Below are positions 1-6,484 of a stretch of DNA of 48,498 bases, in pieces. Source of the DNA: Chryseobacterium flavum (GTDB lineage: Bacteria; Bacteroidota; Bacteroidia; Flavobacteriales; Weeksellaceae); NCBI RefSeq assembly GCF_003385595.1, contig NZ_QNUE01000027.1, positions 1 through 48,498 of the forward strand, given 5' to 3'. A model generated the notes under the pieces. It did no database searches. It was not told where the DNA came from and saw only the letters and a program-made list of their open reading frames with translations. Every line of letters starts with the position of its first letter. The first letter of the stretch is position 1. The translations under genes and the position numbers were made by a program.

Positions 1-48
1 CAAATGCATAACCAGTCACAAATTAAAATGAAAACCTATAAAAACAAA

Positions 49-78
49 AACCAAAGTAATAGTAAAATTACTCTGGTT
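49..78 (-). terminator. Terminator of the first TetR gene
   Basis: Arms at 49-60 and 67-78 (AACCAAAGTAAT / ATTACTCTGGTT, one mismatch) enclose a 6-nt loop. Read on the minus strand the hairpin is followed by a T-rich stretch, 45 nt beyond the stop of the TetR gene. The plus strand is also followed by Ts, so it may work in both directions. Confidence 0.6.
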
Positions 79-122
79 TAATTATTTATTTTTGTACTTA
101 AATCTGTATCAGATTTTCAGGA

Positions 123-791
123 CTAGTCATCCTTCGTTATTATTTTAGCGTTACCTAGGTTTTCATAGGTCTGGTCAATTAAAAAAGAGATAGCCTTCCT
201 GATTTTATCTCTTCCTTCCGGAGCATTGATATCAATACCGCAAAAAATACTTCCGTTTAAAGAGGAATACATGTTCAGATAGTATAGCCCGGAAACCATA
301 ATGGCCATTATCGAACGGAGAACATCGGTGTTTTCTCCAAAACGGGAATCCATCATCAGATTAAATATATATTCCCCGTTTTCCTCTTGTGTATCTGTCA
401 GTTTTTTTAGTGACTTCCGGGGTTCAGATAAACGCCATAACAGTAATTTTTGTGCTTCCTTATTGTGATAAACATAGTCAAACTGTGAAAGAAGCATCTG
501 TTCAATAAATGATCTTCCTCCATCATCCGTTTTCGGCTTCATTTCTTCAAGTTTTTCAACTGTCACCCCACTCCAATAATCTTGTGAACGGATATATTCA
601 TCAATCAAACCGTCCATTCCGCCAAAATAGGTATAGATCATTTTTTTATCTACTCCTGCAACTTTGGCAATATGATTTACTTTCAATGCCGCATATCCTT
701 TTGTTTTTAGAATTTTCCCAACGGCATCCAGAAATTTTTTTTTACTGCGTTCCTTGTTTCGGATACTACCCGCTGCTGATTTTCTTTCCAT
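123..791 (-). CDS. TetR/AcrR-family transcriptional regulator (copy 1)
   Basis: 222 aa. An N-terminal arm of about 16 residues (MERKSAAGSIRNKERS) precedes a TetR HTH at residues 17-62, with the recognition part VAGVDKKMIYTYFGGMDGL typical of the family. The rest is a helical ligand-binding domain. It is a close paralog of the gene at 1434-2063: the first 33 residues are identical, and the stretches around QKLLLWRLSE and SGLYYLNMYSSLNGSIFCGID are nearly identical, so ligand and operator are probably shared. It carries a C-terminal tail (about 10 residues) that copy 2 lacks. Expected to repress its own promoter through the GACAC-N6-GTGTC palindrome at 840-855. The ligand is unknown. Confidence 0.9.
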   Translation of the reverse strand: MERKSAAGSIRNKERSKKKFLDAVGKILKTKGYAALKVNHIAKVAGVDKKMIYTYFGGMDGLIDEYIRSQDYWSGVTVEKLEEMKPKTDDGGRSFIEQMLLSQFDYVYHNKEAQKLLLWRLSEPRKSLKKLTDTQEENGEYIFNLMMDSRFGENTDVLRSIMAIMVSGLYYLNMYSSLNGSIFCGIDINAPEGRDKIRKAISFLIDQTYENLGNAKIITKDD

Positions 792-810
792 AATTAAATA
801 TTCGGAGATA

Positions 811-818
811 CAAGTTTA
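811..818 (-). promoter_or_regulatory. -7 box of TetR copy 1
   Basis: On the minus strand TAAACTTG (one mismatch to TAnnTTTG) lies 20 nt before the ATG. The same box, at the same distance and in the same flanking sequence, is found before TetR copy 2, which supports it as the promoter. Confidence 0.55.
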
Positions 819-839
819 TGAATTTTTTTTATTATTTTA

Positions 840-855
840 GACACCACAAAGTGTC
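840..855. promoter_or_regulatory. Palindrome, probable TetR operator 1
   Basis: GACACCACAAAGTGTC: inverted GACAC/GTGTC arms with a 6-bp centre. It lies 21 bp upstream of the -7 box of TetR copy 1, in the -33 region, so binding would block that promoter. It is one of four related sites (840, 989, 1194, 2111). Confidence 0.6.
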
Positions 856-988
856 TTAAGCAACCAGCCATATACCACAAATATCATGTTTTTAATGAAT
901 TTGATAGCAAACTACATCTTAAAAACAAAAATTAAATAGCTGGTATACAATCAATTACAAATTTTTAAGAAAATTTTTCTGATTTTTA

Positions 989-1004
989 GACACTATTAAG
1001 TGTC
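989..1004. promoter_or_regulatory. Palindrome, probable TetR operator 2
   Basis: GACACTATTAAGTGTC, with 8-bp perfect arms if the T-A pairs next to the core are included. It ends 7 bp before a rightward -7 box (1012-1019), so it covers the promoter spacer, the classical place for a repressor site. Confidence 0.65.
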
Positions 1005-1011
1005 TTATTTG

Positions 1012-1019
1012 TATATTTG
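1012..1019 (+). promoter_or_regulatory. Rightward promoter under operator 2
   Basis: TATATTTG is a perfect TAnnTTTG -7 element; no clear TTG at -33. The context (TTATTTGTATATTTG..AAACTAA..ACCAT) is shared with the promoter at 2135-2142, showing that the two regions are homologous. Confidence 0.6.
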
Positions 1020-1112
1020 AACAAACTAATAACCATTCTATCATATAGAATCAGGTAAACCATTACTACCAGCAGCATTACTAAAAATTTAGTAATGTTG
1101 CTTTATATTTTT
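1020..1112 (+). ncRNA. Predicted short terminated transcript, about 90 nt
   Basis: Defined by the promoter at 1012-1019 and the terminator at 1069-1098. The interval holds no ATG before the terminator stem, so no protein is expected. A small hairpin (TTCTAT/ATAGAA) lies at about 1037-1051. It may be a small RNA, or the decayed counterpart of the longer transcript downstream of 2135. Existence of the RNA is inferred only. Confidence 0.3.
1069..1110 (+). terminator. Terminator of the short transcript
   Basis: The arm GCAGCATTACTAAA pairs with TTTAGTAATGTTGC (one G-U) around a tiny loop, followed by TTTATATTTTTT. This is a strong intrinsic terminator only about 50 nt after a promoter. Confidence 0.65.
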
Positions 1113-1433
1113 TAATCATCATTTTTATAAATATCATTTCTTCATATTTTCGTAAACAGATAGTGTAGGCACACATAATTTGTAGTACTTTTAAACACCA
1201 AAAGGTGTCTTACTTATACAATCAACTATATTCTGCCATCCCCTAACAAAGCATGGTCTATAACTATAATCTTAAAAATATAGCAGTAGTAAGAGAATAA
1301 AGCTTATCAGCTATGAAATCAGGATATTTCTTTTACTGTGAAGTTTGATTCAGAAAATAATATTACAGATGGAACAGCTACAACACACCTGTAATATGTG
1401 AAAACAAATTATGGTTCTGCAAACTTTCGGCAG
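1111..1433. other. Gene-free spacer with operator 3
   Basis: No convincing gene. It contains the related palindrome at 1194-1209. A 15-codon ORF starts at the ATG inside AGCATGGTCTATAAC (about 1253) and an 11-codon ORF at about 1313, neither with support. No clear terminator for TetR copy 2 is visible here. Confidence 0.5.
1194..1209. promoter_or_regulatory. Palindrome, probable TetR operator 3
   Basis: AACACCAAAAGGTGTC differs from the other sites by the first base and has a fully symmetric ACACC-N4-GGTGT core. No good -7 box follows it, so it may be an auxiliary site or the relic of a third promoter unit. Confidence 0.45.
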
Positions 1434-2063
1434 CTACAAATTATTATAAGTTTCATCTACCAGAAAAGATACTGCTTTTTTGATATTATCCCGTCCTTCA
1501 GCAGTACTCAGGTCTATTCCACAAAAAATACTTCCATTTAAAGATGAATACATGTTTAAATAATACAGCCCCGAAATAAGGATCGCCATTATCGCACGAA
1601 AATCCTGTGAATGTTCACCAAAATAAGGATCTGCAATAAATTTAAAAAGCAATTCCCCGTTTTCTTCCTGCGTTTCTGTCATTTTTTTTAATGATTTCCT
1701 GGATTCGGACAACCGCCACAATAATAGCTTTTGTAACTCCTTATTTCCAAAAACATAATCATATTGTGCATGCAATAACTTTTCAGCAAATGCCTTGCCT
1801 CCATCTTCCGGGCTGGGCATTAAGCTTTCAGGGGTTATATTACTCCAATAATCCTGAGAACGAATATATTCATCCATCAAACCGTCCATCCCTCCAAAAT
1901 AAGTATAGATCATTTTTTTGTCTACTCCTGCAACAGAAGCAATATCATTGATCTTTAACGAGGAATATCCTTTTGTTTTTAAAATTTTCCCAACTGCATC
2001 CAAAAATTTTTTTTTGCTACGTTCCTTGTTCCGGATACTGCCTGCTGCTGATTTTCTTTCCAT
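1434..2063 (-). CDS. TetR/AcrR-family transcriptional regulator (copy 2)
   Basis: 209 aa, same architecture as copy 1 (123-791): an identical 33-residue N-terminus, HTH with IASVAGVDKKMIYTYFGG, and a well conserved ligand domain (QKLLLWRLSE, TQEENGE, SGLYYLNMYSSLNGSIFCGID). Divergence is concentrated around residues 75-100 and in the C-terminal third. The 5' ends of the two genes differ by several synonymous changes while the protein stays identical, so the duplication is not recent and the DNA-binding arm is under selection. It ends about 10 residues earlier than copy 1. Probably represses itself and the divergent transcript through the operator at 2111-2126. Confidence 0.9.
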   Translation of the reverse strand: MERKSAAGSIRNKERSKKKFLDAVGKILKTKGYSSLKINDIASVAGVDKKMIYTYFGGMDGLMDEYIRSQDYWSNITPESLMPSPEDGGKAFAEKLLHAQYDYVFGNKELQKLLLWRLSESRKSLKKMTETQEENGELLFKFIADPYFGEHSQDFRAIMAILISGLYYLNMYSSLNGSIFCGIDLSTAEGRDNIKKAVSFLVDETYNNL

Positions 2064-2082
2064 GATTAAATATTCGGTAATA

Positions 2083-2090
2083 CAAGTTTA
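2083..2090 (-). promoter_or_regulatory. -7 box of TetR copy 2
   Basis: TAAACTTG on the minus strand, 20 nt before the ATG at 2063, identical in sequence and spacing to the box of copy 1. Confidence 0.55.
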
Positions 2091-2110
2091 TGAAATTTTT
2101 TATTATTTTA

Positions 2111-2126
2111 GACACTACTAAGTGTC
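2111..2126. promoter_or_regulatory. Palindrome, probable TetR operator 4
   Basis: GACACTACTAAGTGTC lies between the two divergent promoters (minus -7 at 2083-2090, plus -7 at 2135-2142). One bound dimer could shut off both. Confidence 0.65.
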
Positions 2127-2134
2127 TTATTTTG

Positions 2135-2142
2135 TATATTTG
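2135..2142 (+). promoter_or_regulatory. Rightward promoter under operator 4
   Basis: TATATTTG, a perfect -7 element 8 bp after operator 4, in the same context as the promoter at 1012-1019. Confidence 0.6.
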
Positions 2143-2145
2143 CAA

Positions 2146-2472
2146 AAACTAAACCATGTAATACATAAAAAAACATCATCTGAATTGGAAAAAAATGAAT
2201 TCCGGACTCAGGTAAAAACAACAGTAAACTTAACAATCTTTAAAGTTGTAAAAAACTGATATAGCCTGACAGAAGGGTTCCCCGGTTCAAAATTGCTTCA
2301 AAAGAGTGAGAAGATGAAGTAGTGGAGAAACGATGAAGACATAATGGTGATGAGGTTATTAAAACGGCAAATGAGCTGTTGCAATAACCAGAAAATTAAT
2401 TCGAATACCGAAACTAGGTAAAAACACGAACTGTGAACAGCACATTAGGTTTCTAATGATGCTGTTTTTTTA
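2146..2472 (+). ncRNA. Predicted terminated transcript, about 330 nt
   Basis: Bounded by the promoter at 2135 and the terminator at 2438-2472. ORFs inside are tiny: a 6-codon ORF at 2196, and a 25-codon ORF 2344-2421 whose product would contain a Cys-Cys pair and end NTETR. Both end in the same AGGTAAAAACA context, because they lie in imperfect 23-bp direct repeats (2198-2220 and 2404-2426, 18 of 23 identical). It could be a small RNA or encode a micropeptide; I cannot decide which. Confidence 0.3.
2438..2472 (+). terminator. Terminator of the 330-nt transcript
   Basis: ACAGCA-CATTAG, loop GTTT, CTAATG-A-TGCTGT, then seven Ts. It resembles the terminator at 1069-1098 in base composition (AGCA..ATTA). 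Confidence 0.7.
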
Positions 2473-2531
2473 TTACAAAAATAAAATGCTGCAAAATACG
2501 GTTATGGTACATCAGAGCTCAGCATATGAAA

Positions 2532-2553
2532 GAGATTGCCTGACAGCAATCTC
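2532..2553 (-). terminator. Possible terminator of the small secreted-protein gene
   Basis: GAGATTGC / GCAATCTC with a 6-nt loop. On the minus strand it is followed by TTTC, 35 nt after the stop at 2588. The stem is good but the T-tract is short. Confidence 0.4.
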
Positions 2554-2587
2554 CTTAGTAATAAATTTGAATATCAGGAAACGTTTA

Positions 2588-2941
2588 TCATAATACGCCA
2601 TAGCAAAATAAGCACATCCAACGTCCCTGATTACCGGCTGCTTCTGCATCAAAAATATAAAGACCTTTACTTTCTATATATTCTCTCTGGCTCAACCTGT
2701 CTCCTCCTGAAACATTGGTAATATAGAGTATTGTTCCATCCTGATCCATACCATATAAAGTATTTCCTTTTTCTGTAAGTTCAGCGAGTGTCAATCTTGG
2801 AGGCAGTAATCCATCAATAGTCAATACCTCTTTTTTGGCAGTAATATCAAGAGTAGCTTTAGGGGTTTGGGTGTTAATACCTGCTTGTGCAGATAAAATT
2901 GATGATGCACAGATAAAGATCATGCTTATCATATTTTTCAT
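2588..2941 (-). CDS. Small secreted protein of unknown function
   Basis: 117 aa from the ATG at 2941. The frame extends further upstream, but the promoter -7 box (2957-2964) lies inside that extension, so the downstream start is preferred. Residues 1-18 (MKNMISMIFICASSILSA) form a signal peptide. The mature start GINTQTPKATLDITAK is the N-terminal motif of large secreted or adhesin-like Bacteroidota proteins, which are usually several hundred residues long. Here the protein stops after about 100 mature residues, at GRWMCLFCYGVL. It may be a short family member or a truncated gene. Confidence 0.65.
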   Translation of the reverse strand: MKNMISMIFICASSILSAQAGINTQTPKATLDITAKKEVLTIDGLLPPRLTLAELTEKGNTLYGMDQDGTILYITNVSGGDRLSQREYIESKGLYIFDAEAAGNQGRWMCLFCYGVL

Positions 2942-2956
2942 AGAAATCATTTTTTG

Positions 2957-2964
2957 CAAATATA
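2957..2964 (-). promoter_or_regulatory. Promoter of the small secreted-protein gene
   Basis: Perfect -7 element TATATTTG on the minus strand with TTG (complement at 2988-2990) 23 bp upstream, matching the Bacteroidota -33/-7 layout. It implies a leader of about 10 nt. Confidence 0.65.
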
Positions 2965-3695
2965 ATAAGAGTAAAAAAATAAACATGCAATCCGCAGAAA
3001 GCATTATACTGTTGCTTATTTTACTATAAGATTCCTTCAATGATTTGAGAAGCTTTTCTGTTTATCAACAAATTACTTATCAGAGAAACCGGAGGGAAAC
3101 TGTGCAGATTTTTTTCACAGATCATTGAGAAGGAAAATCCTTCTCAATAGTAAGCTGCTTCAGACGATAGATGATCTTTTTTCACCAATCTGTATTTTTT
3201 GTATCATCTACAGCTTTGATCTGTAAAAAAACATAGGAGTATAATTAGGAATATTTGAATCTAAATAATAATTGTAAATATTCATCTCAAAAGTTCATAT
3301 GCAATATTTTAAAAAACATATTAAACTTTTGTCATAGTAAATCTATCAACAGTTTTAAAATTAGTCCTAAAAAAATGTAAAAAATTATACTGACAAATTG
3401 TAATATTGTTTGTACAATTTCATAAAGCATTAAAAAGCAAACGCTTACATGTAAAACCATAAGCTTTAAAATGCTAAAAAATGACATTTTTCAGAGGAAA
3501 AATAAAAAGCTACAGACAAAAGTCTACCGCTGTTCAATAAAAAAGCAGCAATTTTCTTCTTCTTTTTAACCTGTACAAGCTTCTGGTATCCGAATATATA
3601 CTCATTTTTTAAATTATACATGTATACTTATTGCTCTACGTGCAAAAAACAGACTAACAATGAATACATTATAGTTTTATTTAAATATAATTACC
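2965..3695. other. Long AT-rich spacer
   Basis: About 700 bp between divergent genes. I see the two flanking promoters and no convincing gene, repeat or RNA. Confidence 0.5.
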
Positions 3696-3703
3696 TAATT
3701 TTG
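3696..3703 (+). promoter_or_regulatory. Promoter of the J-domain gene
   Basis: TAATTTTG, a perfect -7 element 24 nt before the ATG at 3728. It lies within the upstream open frame and so decides for the shorter start. Confidence 0.6.
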
Positions 3704-3727
3704 CACCCCGAAAATAAGGATCAAATT

Positions 3728-4174
3728 ATGAAAAGAGTTGGTGAGCACAGAAAGCTTCTTGGGGTTGATAAAAATGTTACTTTAAGAGAATTAAAGACCA
3801 TCTACAGAAATACAATGAAGGATTCTCATCCTGATAAGTTTATAAATGATGAAGCCGGAAAGCTGGAAGCTGAAGAAAAAAGCAAGGCGGTCATAGAGGC
3901 TTACCATTTTTTGGTGAGCATTAATCCTGAGACCCAGGAAAAATATAAGGAAGAATATACTGAGACGATCACAAAATCCAATATTCAGGATTTCTATTTT
4001 GAGAAGCAGATTCTGAACATACAGCATTTGAACGGGAAGATGTATGAATATATAGGGGTCCCGAGAAATACGTACATCAAAATGGTAAATGCTGATTCTC
4101 CAAGCCGTTTTGCCAGAAGGCATATTTATGGGAACTTCATCTACAGGAAGGCCGGTGAGGCAATGCAGGAATAA
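3728..4174 (+). CDS. J-domain protein with C-terminal KTSC domain
   Basis: 148 aa. Residues 7-70 are a DnaJ-type J domain (HRKLLGVDKNVTLRELKTIYR, with the HPD motif in DSHPDKF), which would stimulate an Hsp70 ATPase. Residues about 108-145 (MYEYIGVPRNTYIKMVNADSPS...) match the KTSC domain, a short module often found next to J domains or RNA-related proteins. The frame is open 36 codons further upstream, but the -7 promoter box at 3696 makes 3728 the likely start. Monocistronic, closed by a strong terminator. The cellular partner is not evident. Confidence 0.8.
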   Translation: MKRVGEHRKLLGVDKNVTLRELKTIYRNTMKDSHPDKFINDEAGKLEAEEKSKAVIEAYHFLVSINPETQEKYKEEYTETITKSNIQDFYFEKQILNIQHLNGKMYEYIGVPRNTYIKMVNADSPSRFARRHIYGNFIYRKAGEAMQE

Positions 4175-4186
4175 TTTTCAATTATA

Positions 4187-4226
4187 AAATAAAGGCTTTC
4201 AGAAATATTTCCGAAAGCCTTTATTT
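4187..4226. terminator. Bidirectional terminator
   Basis: 14-bp perfect stem AAATAAAGGCTTTC / GAAAGCCTTTATTT with a further internal GAAATATTTC palindrome. It lies between the convergent J-domain gene and the pentose-phosphate operon and can serve both. Confidence 0.85.
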
Positions 4227-4254
4227 ATAATCGTTTTTTACCTGTTAAACTTTT

Positions 4255-4965
4255 TTAGCCTTTTGCTTTTTCATCCGTGAAAAACTGAAACCCTTCTTTT
4301 TGATTAATAAGCTGCATTGGGTACAATGCCGGATTGTAAGCTCCGTTAAGAACTTCATTCAGAGCATGCTTTTTAGATTCACCAAATGCAACCACCAATA
4401 TATTTTCAGCTTTATTGATCAGCGGTGCCGTCAAAGTAATCCTGAACATATCCTGAGATTTCAGATAATATGCGGAAACCCATTTTTCTTTTTCGTCCAA
4501 AACATTTTCCCCCGGAAACAAAGATGCAGTATGTCCATCATCTCCCATTCCTAAAAGAATAAAATCAAAAACACCTTCATTACCCAGTATTTTTCTGATC
4601 TGCATCTCATACGCTCCGGCATAATCTTCAGGAAGTACTCCATCCTTATACATCGGGAAAATATGATCCCTGCTTACCGGAACCCGGTTAAGAAGTGTTT
4701 CAAAAGTCATACGGGCATTGCTTTTCTCATGATCCAAAGGAACCCAACGCTCGTCAACCCAAAAAAAATAGATTTTGTTCCATTCTATTTTTTCTGCATA
4801 TTCTGCAGTCGCCAGTAATGTAAAGATAGCTTTGGGAGATGATCCGCCACTCAGTGCGACCACAAAACGGTTATTTTTATGTATTGATTCTTTGGCAAGA
4901 TCTACAAATGTATCAGCTGCTTTTCTGTATAGTTTATCTAAATCTTCAAATACCGTAATATTCAT
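4255..4965 (-). CDS. pgl: 6-phosphogluconolactonase
   Basis: 236 aa, normal length for the DevB/SOL-type lactonase, which hydrolyses 6-phosphogluconolactone in the oxidative pentose-phosphate pathway. Motifs: LSGGSSPK (38-45), DERWVP (71-76) and GMGDDGHTASLFP (139-151), which carry the phosphate-binding and catalytic residues. Last gene of the operon, 24 nt behind zwf, acting on that enzyme's product. Cytoplasmic. The glucosamine-6-phosphate deaminase relatives share the fold, but the motif set and the neighbours fix the assignment. Confidence 0.95.
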   Translation of the reverse strand: MNITVFEDLDKLYRKAADTFVDLAKESIHKNNRFVVALSGGSSPKAIFTLLATAEYAEKIEWNKIYFFWVDERWVPLDHEKSNARMTFETLLNRVPVSRDHIFPMYKDGVLPEDYAGAYEMQIRKILGNEGVFDFILLGMGDDGHTASLFPGENVLDEKEKWVSAYYLKSQDMFRITLTAPLINKAENILVVAFGESKKHALNEVLNGAYNPALYPMQLINQKEGFQFFTDEKAKG

Positions 4966-4989
4966 TTCTTATTTTTTTAATTGATACTT

Positions 4990-6471
4990 TTACACCCAGT
5001 GATGTCCCTGTCTTTCCACGAGCGTATAACTGCTTTTAGGCCCCCAGCTTCCTGCTTCATAATTTGGAAAAGACGGATCTTTTTTACTTTCCCAGGCTTC
5101 CTGAATTGTAGTGACTACATCCCATGCCTCTTCTACCTGATCTGAACGCATAAACAGAGTAAGATCACCCAAAAGGGCATCCAGCAATAATGTTTCATAC
5201 GCTTCCGGTGTATCTTCCTGACAGGCGAAATAATCAAAGATCATTTCTACCGGCTGCAGGTCCAGTGAAAGTCCCGGCTTTTTGGTCATAAACTGAAGCC
5301 TGATATCCATAAGCGGCTGAATATTGATAATCAGCCTGTTTGCAGACAGCAGATGCGGACTCCCTGAAAAAGTAGACTGGGGAAGCGGTTTAAACTGAAT
5401 GGTAATATAAGAATGCTTTTCTTTCATTTTTTTTCCGGTACGTACATAAAACGGTACATCCTGCCATCTCTCATTATCAAGATAGAATTTTATAGCGGCA
5501 AATGTTTCGGTATTTGAATTTTCAGCAATTCCGTCTTCCTGTCTATAGCCCTTTGCTCCTACACCATCTGCCATATTCTCCCCATACTGCCCACGCACGG
5601 CATAATGATCTACCTGATCAGGCGAAATTCTCCTGATAGCTTTAAGCACATCTACTTTACGGTCTCTGATTTCACCTGAAGCCAGTGAAGCAGGTTGCTC
5701 CATTGCTACCATGCATAAAATCTGCAACAGATGATTCTGTATCATATCTCTTAAAGCTCCGGTCTGTTCATAGAATGCTCCTCTTGTTTCAACCCCAACT
5801 TCTTCAGCTACTGTGATCTGGACCGATTCGATATATTTATGATCCCATAAGGGTTCAAAAATAGAATTCCCGAACCTGAATGCCAGAATATTCTGTACTG
5901 TTTCTTTTCCCAGATAGTGATCAATACGGTAGATCTGCTCTTCTTCGAAAGTTTGTGCCAGAAGACTGTTCAGCTCTATTGCAGACTGTTTGTTATGTCC
6001 AAAAGGTTTTTCAATGATAATACGGTCTTTCTGGGGGTCAGAAGCCAGTGATGCATTTTTGATATGGTTCGAAATCGTTGAGATAAAATTGGGGCCGATA
6101 GACAGGTAGAATAGCCGGTTCGCTCTCATTCCGTAAATCGTGTCAAATTCCTGTAACTTCTGATAAAGCTCAATATAGGACGTTTCCTGATCCAGCTGAT
6201 GCCGGAAATAGGTAATATGGGCCTGGAAACCTGCCCAATCTTCCGGAGTTACTTTTTTTCTGGAGAAATTTTCAAGGTTTTCCCTGATATAATTCCTGAA
6301 ATATTCATCGGTATGATCTGCTCTTCCTAATGCAACAATATTAAATCCTTTTGGCATTCTCCCATCAATGTACAGATTATAAAACGCGGGAAAAAGTTTT
6401 CTTTTCGCCAAATCTCCTGTAGCACCAAAAATAATAATTGTAGTTGGCTGCAAGATTTTATTTTGATTCAT
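4990..6471 (-). CDS. zwf: Glucose-6-phosphate 1-dehydrogenase
   Basis: 493 aa, full length. It oxidises glucose-6-phosphate to the lactone with reduction of NAD(P). Rossmann motif FGATGDLAKRKL (15-26), EKPFG (154-158) and the active-site signature RIDHYLGKE (182-190) with the catalytic His are all intact. It sits 13 nt behind gnd and 24 nt ahead of pgl in one transcription unit. Cofactor preference cannot be read safely from the sequence. Confidence 0.97.
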   Translation of the reverse strand: MNQNKILQPTTIIIFGATGDLAKRKLFPAFYNLYIDGRMPKGFNIVALGRADHTDEYFRNYIRENLENFSRKKVTPEDWAGFQAHITYFRHQLDQETSYIELYQKLQEFDTIYGMRANRLFYLSIGPNFISTISNHIKNASLASDPQKDRIIIEKPFGHNKQSAIELNSLLAQTFEEEQIYRIDHYLGKETVQNILAFRFGNSIFEPLWDHKYIESVQITVAEEVGVETRGAFYEQTGALRDMIQNHLLQILCMVAMEQPASLASGEIRDRKVDVLKAIRRISPDQVDHYAVRGQYGENMADGVGAKGYRQEDGIAENSNTETFAAIKFYLDNERWQDVPFYVRTGKKMKEKHSYITIQFKPLPQSTFSGSPHLLSANRLIINIQPLMDIRLQFMTKKPGLSLDLQPVEMIFDYFACQEDTPEAYETLLLDALLGDLTLFMRSDQVEEAWDVVTTIQEAWESKKDPSFPNYEAGSWGPKSSYTLVERQGHHWV

Positions 6472-6484
6472 TTTTCGCCAGGTT

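Noticed and set aside
1253..1348. Two ORFs of 15 and 11 codons behind operator 3
   Set aside because: No -7 box follows the palindrome, and ORFs this short are expected by chance in AT-rich DNA.
2344..2421. 25-codon ORF with a Cys-Cys pair as a gene of its own
   Set aside because: No start-site support, no recognisable family, and the stop lies in a repeat; kept only as a possibility within the transcript entry.
2198..2426. Small mobile element bounded by the 23-bp direct repeats
   Set aside because: Repeats are imperfect, there are no inverted ends and no transposase; divergence of a duplicated regulatory unit explains it as well.
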